From Salinisphaera sp. G21_0 (GTDB taxonomy: Bacteria > Pseudomonadota > Gammaproteobacteria > Pseudomonadales > Endozoicomonadaceae): 39,593 nt of DNA. Position 1 is the first letter of the stretch; each line of letters opens with the position of its first letter. The DNA is taken from the NCBI RefSeq assembly GCF_017744115.1, contig NZ_JAGHQW010000050.1, forward strand, positions 1 to 39,593. The letters are read 5' to 3'. The position numbers were made by a program, and so were the translations under genes. The notes below the pieces were generated by a model. That model had not been told where the DNA came from, did not search any database, and saw only the letters and a list, made by a program, of their open reading frames with translations. Of this stretch, positions 26,238 to 35,151 are shown in pieces.

Positions 26238-29200
26238 TTATTGGCTGCTTGTTCTCTTCCTCTTTGCCGGGTTGGTTTGCTCTGCGAAATGTTCTTCACC
26301 AGTCACGTATGCAGCACCTGTCCACGCTCTTTTATGTGATACAAAGCCATGCTCCTGTGGCGGGATGCCTATCCTGGTCTTTATTTGATCAATGTATGGT
26401 TTCATTAAATCCTGACTCGAGAGCATGTTAACCGGAATTTCAATGACCTCAAATCCTGCTTTTTGCAACAGTGCGATTTTAAGCAGAGTCGAACCATTCC
26501 TGGTTTTGAAATCACCACCCACATAATGAGAGGGACCCTGAACTTCAATCACCATGTTGTGATCTGGCAGTAGCAGGTCAACCGGAGGTAATGAGTTCAG
26601 ACTCTTTTCCTCTTCGATCTTCAAAGATGGAATAGATGATTGGAGTTGATCGCGGAAGCCGACCTGTGTTTTTGAAATGTTTGTCTGGTAATGGCAGACG
26701 ACCGGACAGGCTCTGCCAAGCCAACTTGCAGCCATGGTAATGATGGATTGTTCCTCTTCATTGTCTGGCGAGGTATTTTCCAGGCGAGTGAACAGGTCAT
26801 CCATGTGCTTTTCAAACACGTTACTTTTATTGGTATTGGAATCTAGAGACAACCTGGCACAGCATACCATGACTCCCCAGAGAGACATCAATATCTCTTG
26901 CTGAGAAAACTGAAGGTTCGCACTGATTCTATAGACAAGTGATTCGAACGAAGAGGTAGCCAGGTTCAGCTCAACGAGCTCACCCAGTTTCGCCACTGCC
27001 CACAGCAGGATCGCAATACCCCGGGCACTAAATTGGTCTTTCTGTGCGTTCACGTGGGGCAACAGTGCGGCCACGGCCTTTTTGAGCCTTGGTGTGTGCT
27101 TCTTCCCGTTGTCTACCATTTTCGCCATGGCCCACAGCAGGTTGGTGATAGCCTGAGGAATAAATTGGTCTTTCTGTACGTTTACGTGGGGCAACAACAC
27201 GGCCACAGCCTGTTTGAGCTCTGCTGTCCGCTCCTGCCCGCTGTCCACCAGTTTCGCCATGGCCCACAGCAGGTTGGCGATTTCCTGGGCATTAAATTGG
27301 TCTTTGTGTGCGTTTACGTGTGGCAACAGTGCGGCCACGGCCTCGTTGAACCCGGGTGTTCGTTCCTGCCCGTTGTCCACCAGTTTCGCCATGGCCCACA
27401 GCAGGTTGGCGATTTCCTGAGCATTAAATTGGTTTTTCTGTGCGTTCACGCGAAGCAACAGCGCGGCCACGGCCTCTTTGCACTCTGGTGTCTGTTCCTG
27501 GCCGCTATCCACCAATTTTGCCAGGGCCCACAACAGGTTGGCGATTTGCTGAGGAATAAACTGGTCTTTCTGTGCGTCCACGAGCGGTAACAGCGCGACC
27601 ACGGCCCCATTCAGCTCTGGTGTCCGGTACTGTCTGTTGTCCACCAGTTTCGCCATGGTCCACAGCAGGCTGGCGATATGCTGAGGAATAAATTGGCCTT
27701 TCTGTGCGTTCACGTGGGGTAGCAGCGCGGCCACGGCCTCTATGAACGCAGGTGTCTGCTCCATCCCGTTGTACAAAAGTTTCGCCATGGCCCACAGCAG
27801 GTTGGCGATTCCCTGTGGTGTAAAGTCAGCTTTCTGTGCTTTCACGAGGGGCAACAGTGCGGCCATGGCCTTGTTGAAATCTGGTGTCTGCTCCTGGCTG
27901 TTGTCCACCAGTTTCGCCATGGCCCAGAGCAAGTTGGTGACTCCCCGCGGAACAAATTGGTCTTTCTGTCTGTGCACGCAGGGCAACAGCGCTGCTATGG
28001 CCTCTTTCAGACGAGGTGTCCGTTCCTGCCCGTTGTCCACCAGTTTCCCCAAGGCCCACAGAAGGCTGGTGCTTTCCTGCGGATTGAAGTTAGCTTTCTG
28101 TGCGCTCACGTTGGGCAACAGAGCGGCCACAGCTTCTTTGAGTCCTGGTGTTTGCTCCAGCCCGCTGTCCACCAGTTTTGCCATGGCCCACAGCAGGTTG
28201 GCGATTTCCTGTCGTTTAAAGTTGGCTTTCTGTGCATTTACGTGGGGCAACAGCGCGACCACGGCCTCTTTGAACTCTGGAGTCAGCCCCTGCTCGTTGT
28301 CCACCAGTTTTGCCATGGCCCACAGCAGGTTGGCGATATGCTGAGGAATAAATTGGTTTTTCTGTACGTTCACGTGGGGCAATAGGGCGGCCACGGCCTC
28401 GTTGAGCCCTGGTGTCCGCTCCTGGCCGTTGTCCACCAGTTTCGCCATGGCCCATAGCAAGTTGGCGATACCCTGGGCATTAAATTGGTCTTCCCGTGCG
28501 TTCACGTGGGGCAACAGCGCGGCTACGGCCTCTTTGAGCCTCGGAGTGTGCTTCAGCCCGTTGTCTGCCATTTTCGCCATGGCCCACAGCAGGTTGGCGA
28601 TACCCTGAGGAATAAATTGGTCTTTCTGTGCGTTTACGTAGGGCAACATTGCGGCCACGGCCTCGTTGAGCCCTGGTGTTAGTTCCTGCCCGTTGTCCAC
28701 CAGTTTCGCCATGGACCACAACAGGTTGACAATATGCTGAGGAATAAAGTGGTCTTTCTGTGCGTTTACGCAGGGCAACATTGCGGCCACGGCCTCGTTG
28801 AGCCCTGGTGTTAGTTCCTGCCCATTGTCCACCAGTTTCGCCATGGCCCACAGCAGGTTAGCGATTTCCTGAGCACCAATATCATTGGCTTCAGGTTTTT
28901 GGTTGCACTTGAATATTATTGCATCAAGTAGCGTCGACAATAAGGCTGCTTGAGTGAGCTGAACACGTTCATCCATGGGTTTATGTGGGGTAAAAACACC
29001 CGCTGAAGTAAATGAGTGCAGTGTTGTCGTCAGGCTTCGCCAATTCCAGCTCCGGGTTGCTGTGAAATTTTGCAGCAAACGCATCAGCTGGCTTTGTTCC
29101 GCTTGATTTAACGGTCTTTTAGCACCTAACGTGTATTTTTTAACTGAACTGGCATATAGGCCGTGATCTCTCCCATCATAGCGATGGCCGAAACGATCCG

Positions 29201-29480
29201 ATTTCCTCACCAGACCAGCCATTATTTCTGGTTTGATGAGGGCATTAAAATCTTGAGCAGAGTTGACTGAACGGTGTATTAAATATTGAGAAGGGTGTGT
29301 GCCAGAAGAAGGGTGAAATTCATTACATCCCGGGGTAGAGCGGGGGTGAGTATCCTGCTGTCTGACTGTGGCATGCCTATATCGCCCACGCCTTGCAGAA
29401 GGGGCATGGCCATTCGGGTGGTTGTAACCGTTATCTGATCTTGGGTATTGACCACTGATACCGGCAGAGCTTCTGTCCAT
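26238..29480 (-). CDS. Copy 10: OPR-like repeat protein with RAP domain (1080 aa)
   Basis: Fourteen units occupy residues 206-821, ending in an unusual cap, IAILLWAVAKLGELVEL. RAP lies at about 965-1033 (MVIEVQGPSHY, LLKIALLQKAGFEVIEIP). The first 67 residues equal those of copy 7, marking a recent exchange. The C-terminus is AKRKRTSSQ. Units are quite diverse: unit 7 begins STSLLWALGKL and carries PCVHRQKDQFVPRG, unit 9 has LLYNGMEQTP, and unit 10 has IASLLWTMAKL. Units 1 and 2 are recent duplicates (both have AVAAMLP). The pre-RAP part has the variant SNTNKSNVFEKHMDDLF. Confidence 0.92.
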   Translation of the reverse strand: MDRSSAGISGQYPRSDNGYNHPNGHAPSARRGRYRHATVRQQDTHPRSTPGCNEFHPSSGTHPSQYLIHRSVNSAQDFNALIKPEIMAGLVRKSDRFGHRYDGRDHGLYASSVKKYTLGAKRPLNQAEQSQLMRLLQNFTATRSWNWRSLTTTLHSFTSAGVFTPHKPMDERVQLTQAALLSTLLDAIIFKCNQKPEANDIGAQEIANLLWAMAKLVDNGQELTPGLNEAVAAMLPCVNAQKDHFIPQHIVNLLWSMAKLVDNGQELTPGLNEAVAAMLPYVNAQKDQFIPQGIANLLWAMAKMADNGLKHTPRLKEAVAALLPHVNAREDQFNAQGIANLLWAMAKLVDNGQERTPGLNEAVAALLPHVNVQKNQFIPQHIANLLWAMAKLVDNEQGLTPEFKEAVVALLPHVNAQKANFKRQEIANLLWAMAKLVDSGLEQTPGLKEAVAALLPNVSAQKANFNPQESTSLLWALGKLVDNGQERTPRLKEAIAALLPCVHRQKDQFVPRGVTNLLWAMAKLVDNSQEQTPDFNKAMAALLPLVKAQKADFTPQGIANLLWAMAKLLYNGMEQTPAFIEAVAALLPHVNAQKGQFIPQHIASLLWTMAKLVDNRQYRTPELNGAVVALLPLVDAQKDQFIPQQIANLLWALAKLVDSGQEQTPECKEAVAALLLRVNAQKNQFNAQEIANLLWAMAKLVDNGQERTPGFNEAVAALLPHVNAHKDQFNAQEIANLLWAMAKLVDSGQERTAELKQAVAVLLPHVNVQKDQFIPQAITNLLWAMAKMVDNGKKHTPRLKKAVAALLPHVNAQKDQFSARGIAILLWAVAKLGELVELNLATSSFESLVYRISANLQFSQQEILMSLWGVMVCCARLSLDSNTNKSNVFEKHMDDLFTRLENTSPDNEEEQSIITMAASWLGRACPVVCHYQTNISKTQVGFRDQLQSSIPSLKIEEEKSLNSLPPVDLLLPDHNMVIEVQGPSHYVGGDFKTRNGSTLLKIALLQKAGFEVIEIPVNMLSSQDLMKPYIDQIKTRIGIPPQEHGFVSHKRAWTGAAYVTGEEHFAEQTNPAKRKRTSSQ
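27018..28865 (-). repeat. 14 tandem 132-bp units in copy 10
   Basis: Residue 18 in protein order: L L H R L Q R Q Q R Q R R H. Residue 39: H Q Q Q N N Q D Q Q Q Q Q Q. Units 1 (28734-28865) and 2 (28602-28733) are near-identical at DNA level and share the otherwise rare CAACATTGCGGCC. Confidence 0.95.
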
Positions 29481-29585
29481 AATTATATTTCATTAATTCA
29501 TGAAAATATAAAAAGCAGACTGCTGTTCTGTTCAGAAGTTCATTTTGCGGAAAAGTTTACTTGAGTCATGATGGGAGGCAGGCGA
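29481..29585 (-). promoter_or_regulatory. 105-bp conserved spacer, copy 11 to copy 10
   Basis: Palindrome at 29488-29505 and TATAAT before the ATG. The hairpin stem is reduced to about 4 bp. It is nearly identical to the copy 8 to copy 7 spacer, including GGGAGGCAG. Confidence 0.5.
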
Positions 29586-31904
29586 TTACTGACTGTTTGT
29601 TTTCTTCCTCTTTGCCGGGTTGGTTTGCTCTGCTAAATGTTCTTCTGCAGTAACGTATGCAGCATCTGCCCACCCTCTTTTAAGTGAAACAGAGCCATGA
29701 CCCTGTGGCGGGATGCTTACCCTGATCTTTATTTGATCAATATATGGTTTCATTAAATCTTTGTTCAAAAGCTGGTTAACCGGGATTTCAATGACCTCAA
29801 ATCCTGATTTTTGCAGCAGTGCGATTTTAAGCAGAGTCGAACCATTCCTGGTTTTGAAATCACCACCCACGTAATGAGACGGTCCCTGAACTTCAATCAC
29901 AATGTTGTGATCTGGCAGAAGCAGGTCAACCGGAGGTAATGAGTTCAGACTCTTTTCCTCTTCGATCTTCAAAGATGGAATAGATGATTTGAGTTGATCA
30001 CGGAAGTCGGATTGAGGTTTTGAGGTGGTTGTCTTGTAGTGGGGGACGACCGGACACGCTCTGCCAAGCCAATTTGCGGCCATGGCAATGATGCGTTGAC
30101 CCTCTTCGTTGTCTGGTGATGTATTTTCCAGGCGAGTAAACAGGTCATCGGTGTGCTTTTCAAGCATATTATTTTTATTGGCATTGGAGTCTAGAGACAA
30201 CCTGGCACAGCATACCATTACTCCCCAGAGAGACATCAATATGTCTTGATGAGAGAGCTGAGGGTTTTCACTGATTCTGCAGACAAGATATCCGAACGTA
30301 GATTTAACCACGTTCAGCTCAACGAGCTCACCCAGTTTCGCCATGGCCCACAGCAGGTTGGCGATTTCCTGTGGGTTAAAGTTAGCTTTTTGTACGATCA
30401 CGCAGGTCAACAGCGCAGCCACCGCTTCGTTGAACTCTGGTGTCTGTTCGTACTCGTTGTCCACCAGTTTTGCCGTGGCCCACAGCAGGTTGGCGATGCC
30501 CTGGGCATTAAATTGGTCTTTCTGTGCGCTCACCCGTGGCAACAGCGCGGCCACGGCCTCGTTGAGCCCTGGTGACTGCTCCTGCCCGTTATCCACCAGT
30601 TTCGCCATGGCCCACAGCAGGTTGGCGATATGCTGAGGACTAAACTGGTCTTTCTGTGCGTTCACGCGGGGCAACAGCGCGGCCACGGCCTTTTTGAACT
30701 CTGGTGTTCGCTCCTGCCCGTTGTCCACCAGTTTTGCCATAGCCCACAGCAGGTTGGTGATTTCCTGTGGTTTATAGCTAGCTTTCTGTGCGTTCACTTG
30801 GGGCAACAGCGCGGCCACGGTCTCGTTGAGCTCTGGTGTACGCTCCTGCCCGTTGTCCACCAGTTTCGCCATGGCCCACAGCAGGTTGGCGATTTCCTGG
30901 GCATTAAATTGGTCTTTCTGTGCGTTCACGTGGGGCAACAGAGCGACTAAGGTCTCTTGGAGCTCCGTTGTTTGCACCTGCCCGTCGTCCACCAGTTTCG
31001 CCATGGCCCACAGCAGGTTGGCGATCCCCTGGGCATTAAATTGGTCTTTCTTTGTGTTCATGTGGGGCAACAGCGCGGCCACGGCCTCGTTGAGCTCTGG
31101 CGTCCGCTCCTGCCCGTTGTCCACCAGTTTCGCCATGGCCCACAGCAGGTTAGCGATTTCCCGGGCATTAAATTGGTCTTTCTTTGTGTTCATGTGGGGC
31201 AACAGCGCGGCCACGGCCTCGTTGAGCTCTGGCGTCCGCTCCTGCCCGTTGTCCACCAGTTTCGCCATGGCCCACAGCAGGTTAGCGATTTCCTGAGCAC
31301 CAATATCACTGGCTTCAGGTTTTAGGTTGCAGTTAAATATTATTGCATCAAGTAGCGTTGACAATAAGGCAGCTTGAGTGAGCTTGACATGCTCATTTAT
31401 GGGTTTATGAGGGGTAAAAACACCCGCTGAAGTCAATGAATGAAATGTTGTCGTCAGGCTTCGCCAATTCCAGCTCCGCGTTGCTGTGAAATTTTTCAGC
31501 AAATGCATCAGCTGGCTTTGTTCCGCTGGATTTAAAGGTCTTTTAGCTGCCGACGTGTATTTTTTAACTGAACTGGCATATTGACCATGATAACTCCCAT
31601 TATAGTGATGACCAAAACGTTCAGATTGACTCACCAGACTATCCATTCTTTCCTGGTTGATGAGGGCATAAAAATCCTGGGTCGGGTTCACTGAACGGCA
31701 CTGAAGATGTTGAGAAGGGCCTGCGGCAGGAGATTGGTAAAATTGATTACACCCCGGTGTAGTGCGTGGAGTATTATCCCACTGTCTGACTGTGGCATGT
31801 CTATATCGTCCACGCCTTGATGAAGCGGCATGGTCATCTTGTTGGTTGTAACCATTACCTGATCTTGCGTAATGACCACTGATACCAGCAGAACTTCTAT
31901 CCAT
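29586..31904 (-). CDS. Copy 11: shortest complete OPR-like repeat protein with RAP domain (772 aa)
   Basis: Only seven units (206-513) lie between the head and the cap. RAP lies at about 657-725 (IVIEVQGPSHY, LLKIALLQKSGFEVIEIP). The head is the most divergent in the array: SGHYARSGNGYNQQDDHAA, then INQERMDSLVSQSERFGHHYNGSYHG. The C-terminus is AKRKKTNSQ. Units 1 and 2 are almost exact duplicates with the rare HMNTKKDQFNA linker. Unit 4 has NAQKASYKPQE, the only Ser at residue 39. The pre-RAP part has KHTDDLF and AANWLGRACPVVPHYKTTTS. It is a compact natural version of the architecture: all conserved ends, few units. Confidence 0.92.
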   Translation of the reverse strand: MDRSSAGISGHYARSGNGYNQQDDHAASSRRGRYRHATVRQWDNTPRTTPGCNQFYQSPAAGPSQHLQCRSVNPTQDFYALINQERMDSLVSQSERFGHHYNGSYHGQYASSVKKYTSAAKRPLNPAEQSQLMHLLKNFTATRSWNWRSLTTTFHSLTSAGVFTPHKPINEHVKLTQAALLSTLLDAIIFNCNLKPEASDIGAQEIANLLWAMAKLVDNGQERTPELNEAVAALLPHMNTKKDQFNAREIANLLWAMAKLVDNGQERTPELNEAVAALLPHMNTKKDQFNAQGIANLLWAMAKLVDDGQVQTTELQETLVALLPHVNAQKDQFNAQEIANLLWAMAKLVDNGQERTPELNETVAALLPQVNAQKASYKPQEITNLLWAMAKLVDNGQERTPEFKKAVAALLPRVNAQKDQFSPQHIANLLWAMAKLVDNGQEQSPGLNEAVAALLPRVSAQKDQFNAQGIANLLWATAKLVDNEYEQTPEFNEAVAALLTCVIVQKANFNPQEIANLLWAMAKLGELVELNVVKSTFGYLVCRISENPQLSHQDILMSLWGVMVCCARLSLDSNANKNNMLEKHTDDLFTRLENTSPDNEEGQRIIAMAANWLGRACPVVPHYKTTTSKPQSDFRDQLKSSIPSLKIEEEKSLNSLPPVDLLLPDHNIVIEVQGPSHYVGGDFKTRNGSTLLKIALLQKSGFEVIEIPVNQLLNKDLMKPYIDQIKIRVSIPPQGHGSVSLKRGWADAAYVTAEEHLAEQTNPAKRKKTNSQ
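30366..31289 (-). repeat. 7 tandem 132-bp units in copy 11
   Basis: Residue 18 in protein order: R R Q R R Q Q. Residue 39: Q Q Q S Q Q N. Units 1 (31158-31289) and 2 (31026-31157) differ at only a few bases. Unit 7 carries the LLTCV signature. Confidence 0.95.
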
Positions 31905-32009
31905 AATTATCTTTCATTAATTTATGAAAATATGAAAAGCAGACTGCTGTTCTGTTCAGAAGTTCATTGTGCGGAAAAGTTTACTTGAGTCATGATGGGA
32001 GGAAGGTGA
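31905..32009 (-). promoter_or_regulatory. 105-bp conserved spacer, copy 12 to copy 11, diverged
   Basis: The start-proximal hexamer is GATAAT instead of TATAAT. The palindrome is imperfect (TTTCATTAATTTATGAAA at 31912-31929). The hairpin stem is reduced. Confidence 0.45.
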
Positions 32010-34985
32010 TTACCGGCTGCTTGTTTTCTTCCTCTTTGCCAGGCTGGATTGCCCTTGTAAATGTTCTTCACCAGTCACGTATGCAGCACCTGCCCACCCT
32101 CTTTTAAGTGAAACAGAGCCATGCTCCTGTGGCGAGATGCCTATTCTGGTCTTTATTTGATCAATATAGGGTTTCATTAAATCCTGATTCCAAAGCATGT
32201 TAACCGGGATTTCAATGACCTCAAATCCTGCTTTTTGCAACAGTGCGATTTTAAGCAGAGTCGAACCCTGCCTGGTGTTGAAATCAGCACCCACGTAATG
32301 AGACGGTCCCTGAACTTCAATCACTATATTGTGATCTGGCAGAAGCAGGTCAACCGGAGGTAATGAGTTCAGACTCTTTTCTTCGTCAATCTTCAGAGAT
32401 GGAATAGATGATTGGAGTTGATCGCGGAAGTCGGCCTGGCTTTTTGAAATGATTGTCTGGTAATGGCGGACGAGCGGACAGGCTCTGCCAAGCCAACTTG
32501 CAGCCATGATCATGATGGATTGTTCCTCTTCATTGTCTGGCGATGTATTTTCCAGGCGAGTGAACAGGTCATCCATGTGCTTTTCAAACACGTCACTTTT
32601 ATTGGCATTGGAATCCAGAGCCAACCTGGCACAGCATACCATGACTCCCCAGAGAGACATCGATATCTCTTCCTGAGATAACTGAAGGTTCTCACTGATT
32701 CGATAGACAAGCGATTCAAACGTACAGATAGCCGGGTTCAGCTCAATGAGTTCACCCAGTTTGGCCATGGCCCACAGCAGGTTGGCAATACCCTGGGCAT
32801 TGAATTGGTCTTTCTGTGCGTTCACGAGGGGTAACAGCGCGGCCACAGCCTCGTTGAGCCCTGGTGTTTGCTCCTGCCCGTTGTCCACCAGTTTCGCCAT
32901 TGCCCACAGCAGGTTGGTGATTTCCTGTGGGTTAAAGTTGGCTTTTTGTACGATCACGCAGGTCAACAGCGCAGCCAGCGTTTCGTTGAACTCTGGTGTC
33001 TGTTCGTACCCGTTGTTCACCAGTTTTGCCATGGCCCACAGCAGGTTGGCGATATGCTGTGGAATAAAATGGTCTTTCTGTCCATTCATAAGGGGCAACA
33101 GCGCGGCCACGGCCTCTTTGAGCCCTGGTATCTTCTCCTGCCCGTTATCCACCAGTTTCGCCGTGGCCCACAGCAGGTTGGCGATTTCCTGTGGGTTAAA
33201 GTCGGCTTTCTGTGCGTTCACGTGGGGCAACAGTGCGGCCACGGTTTCTTTGAGCTCTGGTGTTCGCTCCTGCCCGATGTCCACCAGTTTCGCCATGGCC
33301 CAGAGCAGGTTGGCGATTTCCTGTGGTCTAAAGTGAGCTTTCTGAGCGTTCACGAGGGGCAACAGGGCGGCCACGGCCTCGTTGAGCTCTGGTGTCCGCT
33401 CCTGCCCGATGTCCACCAGTTTTGCCATGGCCCATAGCAGGTTGGCGATACCCTGGGCATTAAATTGGCCTTTCTGTGCATTAACGTAGGGCAACAGGGC
33501 AGCCACGGCCTCGTTGAGCTCTGGCGTCTGCTCCTGTCCGTTGTCCACCAGTTTCGCCATGGCCCACAGCAGGTTGGCGATAGCCTGAGGAATAAATTGC
33601 TCTTTCTGTACGTCTACGTGGGGCAACAGCGCGGCCACGGCCTGTTTGAGCTCTGGTGTCTGCTTCTGCCCTTTATCCGTCAGTTTCGCCATGGCCCACA
33701 GCAGGTTGGCGATTTCCTGTGGTTTAAAATTAGTTTTCTGTGCGTTCACGCGGGGCAAAAGCGAGGCTACGGCCTCGTTGAACTCTGGTGTCTGCTCCTG
33801 CCCCTTGTCCCCCAGTTTTGCTAATGCCCACAGCAGGTTGGTGATTTCCTGAGGTTTAAAGTGAGCTTTCTGTGCGTTCACGTGGGGCAACAGAACGGCC
33901 ACGGACTCGTTGAGCTCTGGTGTCCGCTCCTGCCCGTTGTCCACCAGTTTCACCATGGCCCACAGCAGGTTGGCAACATGCTGGGCAATAAATTGGTCCT
34001 TTTGTGCGTTCACGTTGTGCAACAGCGAGGCCACGGCCTTGTTGAGCTCTGGCGTCCGCTCCTGCCCGTTGTCCACCAGTTTCGCCATGGCCCACAGCAG
34101 GTTGGTAATGCCCTGGGCCTTAAATTGGTCTTTCTGTGCGTTCACGTGGGGCAACAGCGCGACAACGGCCTGGTTGAACTCTGGTGTCCGTTTCTGCCCG
34201 TTGTCCACCAGTTTTGCCATGGCCCACAGCAGGTTGGCGATTCCCTGAGGAATAAATTGTTTTTTCTGTGCGTTCACATGGGGCAACAACACGGCCACGG
34301 CCTCTTTGAACCCTGGTATCCGGTCCTGCCCGTTGTCCACCAGTTTCGCCATGGCCCAAAACAGGTTGGCGATTCCCTGAGCATCAATATCCCTGGCTTC
34401 AGGTTTTTGGTTGCAGTTAAATATTATTGCATCAAATAGCGTTGACAATAAGTTAGCCTGAGTAAGTTTAACTCGCTCATCCACGGGTTTATGAAGGGTA
34501 AAAACACCCGCTGAAGTAAATGAGTGCAGTGTTGTCGTCAGGCTTCGCCAATTCCAGCTCCGTGTTGCGGTAAAATTTTGCAGCAAGCGTACCAGCTGAC
34601 TTTGTTCCGCTCGATTTAACGGTCTTTTAGCAGTTGTCGTGTATTTTTTCATTGAACTGGCATATTGCGCGTGTTTTTTCCCATCATAGCGATGACCGAA
34701 ACGGTCCGATTTCCTCACCAGATCATCCATTATTTCCTGTTTGATGAGGGCATTAAAATCTTGAGCCGGGTTAACAGAACGGTGCACTAGATATTGAGAA
34801 GGGCATGGGCCTGAAGAATGGTAAAATTCATTATGCCACGGGGTAGAGTGGGGGGGATTATCTTGATGTCTGACTGTACACTGTCTATACCGTCCACGCC
34901 CTGAAGCAGCAGAGTCATCTGGTTGGTTGTAATCATTACCTGGTCTTGCGTATTTATCAATGATACCGGCAGAACTTCTATCCAT
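32010..34985 (-). CDS. Copy 12: OPR-like repeat protein with RAP domain (991 aa)
   Basis: The head is one residue shorter than usual (204) and divergent: MDRSSAGIIDKYARPGNDYN, then a variant ASGRGRYRQCTVRHQD. Twelve units follow (205-732); unit 1 begins IANLFW. RAP lies at about 876-944 (IVIEVQGPSHYVGADF, LLKIALLQKAGFEVIEIP). Ala replaces the usual second Gly in GGDF, and TRQGS replaces TRNGS. The C-terminus is AKRKKTSSR, extended basic character intact but ending in Arg. Unit 4 has AMVKL and unit 5 has KLGDKG. It lies 105 bp upstream of copy 11. Confidence 0.92.
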   Translation of the reverse strand: MDRSSAGIIDKYARPGNDYNQPDDSAASGRGRYRQCTVRHQDNPPHSTPWHNEFYHSSGPCPSQYLVHRSVNPAQDFNALIKQEIMDDLVRKSDRFGHRYDGKKHAQYASSMKKYTTTAKRPLNRAEQSQLVRLLQNFTATRSWNWRSLTTTLHSFTSAGVFTLHKPVDERVKLTQANLLSTLFDAIIFNCNQKPEARDIDAQGIANLFWAMAKLVDNGQDRIPGFKEAVAVLLPHVNAQKKQFIPQGIANLLWAMAKLVDNGQKRTPEFNQAVVALLPHVNAQKDQFKAQGITNLLWAMAKLVDNGQERTPELNKAVASLLHNVNAQKDQFIAQHVANLLWAMVKLVDNGQERTPELNESVAVLLPHVNAQKAHFKPQEITNLLWALAKLGDKGQEQTPEFNEAVASLLPRVNAQKTNFKPQEIANLLWAMAKLTDKGQKQTPELKQAVAALLPHVDVQKEQFIPQAIANLLWAMAKLVDNGQEQTPELNEAVAALLPYVNAQKGQFNAQGIANLLWAMAKLVDIGQERTPELNEAVAALLPLVNAQKAHFRPQEIANLLWAMAKLVDIGQERTPELKETVAALLPHVNAQKADFNPQEIANLLWATAKLVDNGQEKIPGLKEAVAALLPLMNGQKDHFIPQHIANLLWAMAKLVNNGYEQTPEFNETLAALLTCVIVQKANFNPQEITNLLWAMAKLVDNGQEQTPGLNEAVAALLPLVNAQKDQFNAQGIANLLWAMAKLGELIELNPAICTFESLVYRISENLQLSQEEISMSLWGVMVCCARLALDSNANKSDVFEKHMDDLFTRLENTSPDNEEEQSIMIMAASWLGRACPLVRHYQTIISKSQADFRDQLQSSIPSLKIDEEKSLNSLPPVDLLLPDHNIVIEVQGPSHYVGADFNTRQGSTLLKIALLQKAGFEVIEIPVNMLWNQDLMKPYIDQIKTRIGISPQEHGSVSLKRGWAGAAYVTGEEHLQGQSSLAKRKKTSSR
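32790..34373 (-). repeat. 12 tandem 132-bp units in copy 12
   Basis: Residue 18 in protein order: R R R R Q Q Q R R K Q Q. Residue 39: Q Q Q H N Q Q H D H N Q. Unit 11 carries the LLTCV signature. Confidence 0.95.
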
Positions 34986-35151
34986 AATTATATTTCATTA
35001 ATTCATGAAAATATAAAAAGCAGACTGCTGTTCTGTTCAGAAGTTCATTTTGCGGGAAAGTTTACTTGAGTCATGATGGGAGGAAGGCGATTACTGGTTG
35101 TTTGTTTTCTTCTTCTTTGCCGGGTTGGTTAGCTACTTATGCAGAACCTGC
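34986..35151 (-). promoter_or_regulatory. 166-bp spacer, copy 13 to copy 12, including decayed coding tail
   Basis: The longest spacer. The copy 12-proximal part (34986 to about 35090) is the standard element with palindrome (34993-35010) and TATAAT. The remaining 60 bp or so (35091-35151) still resemble the coding tail of other copies, but are untranslated because copy 13 stops early. Confidence 0.5.
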
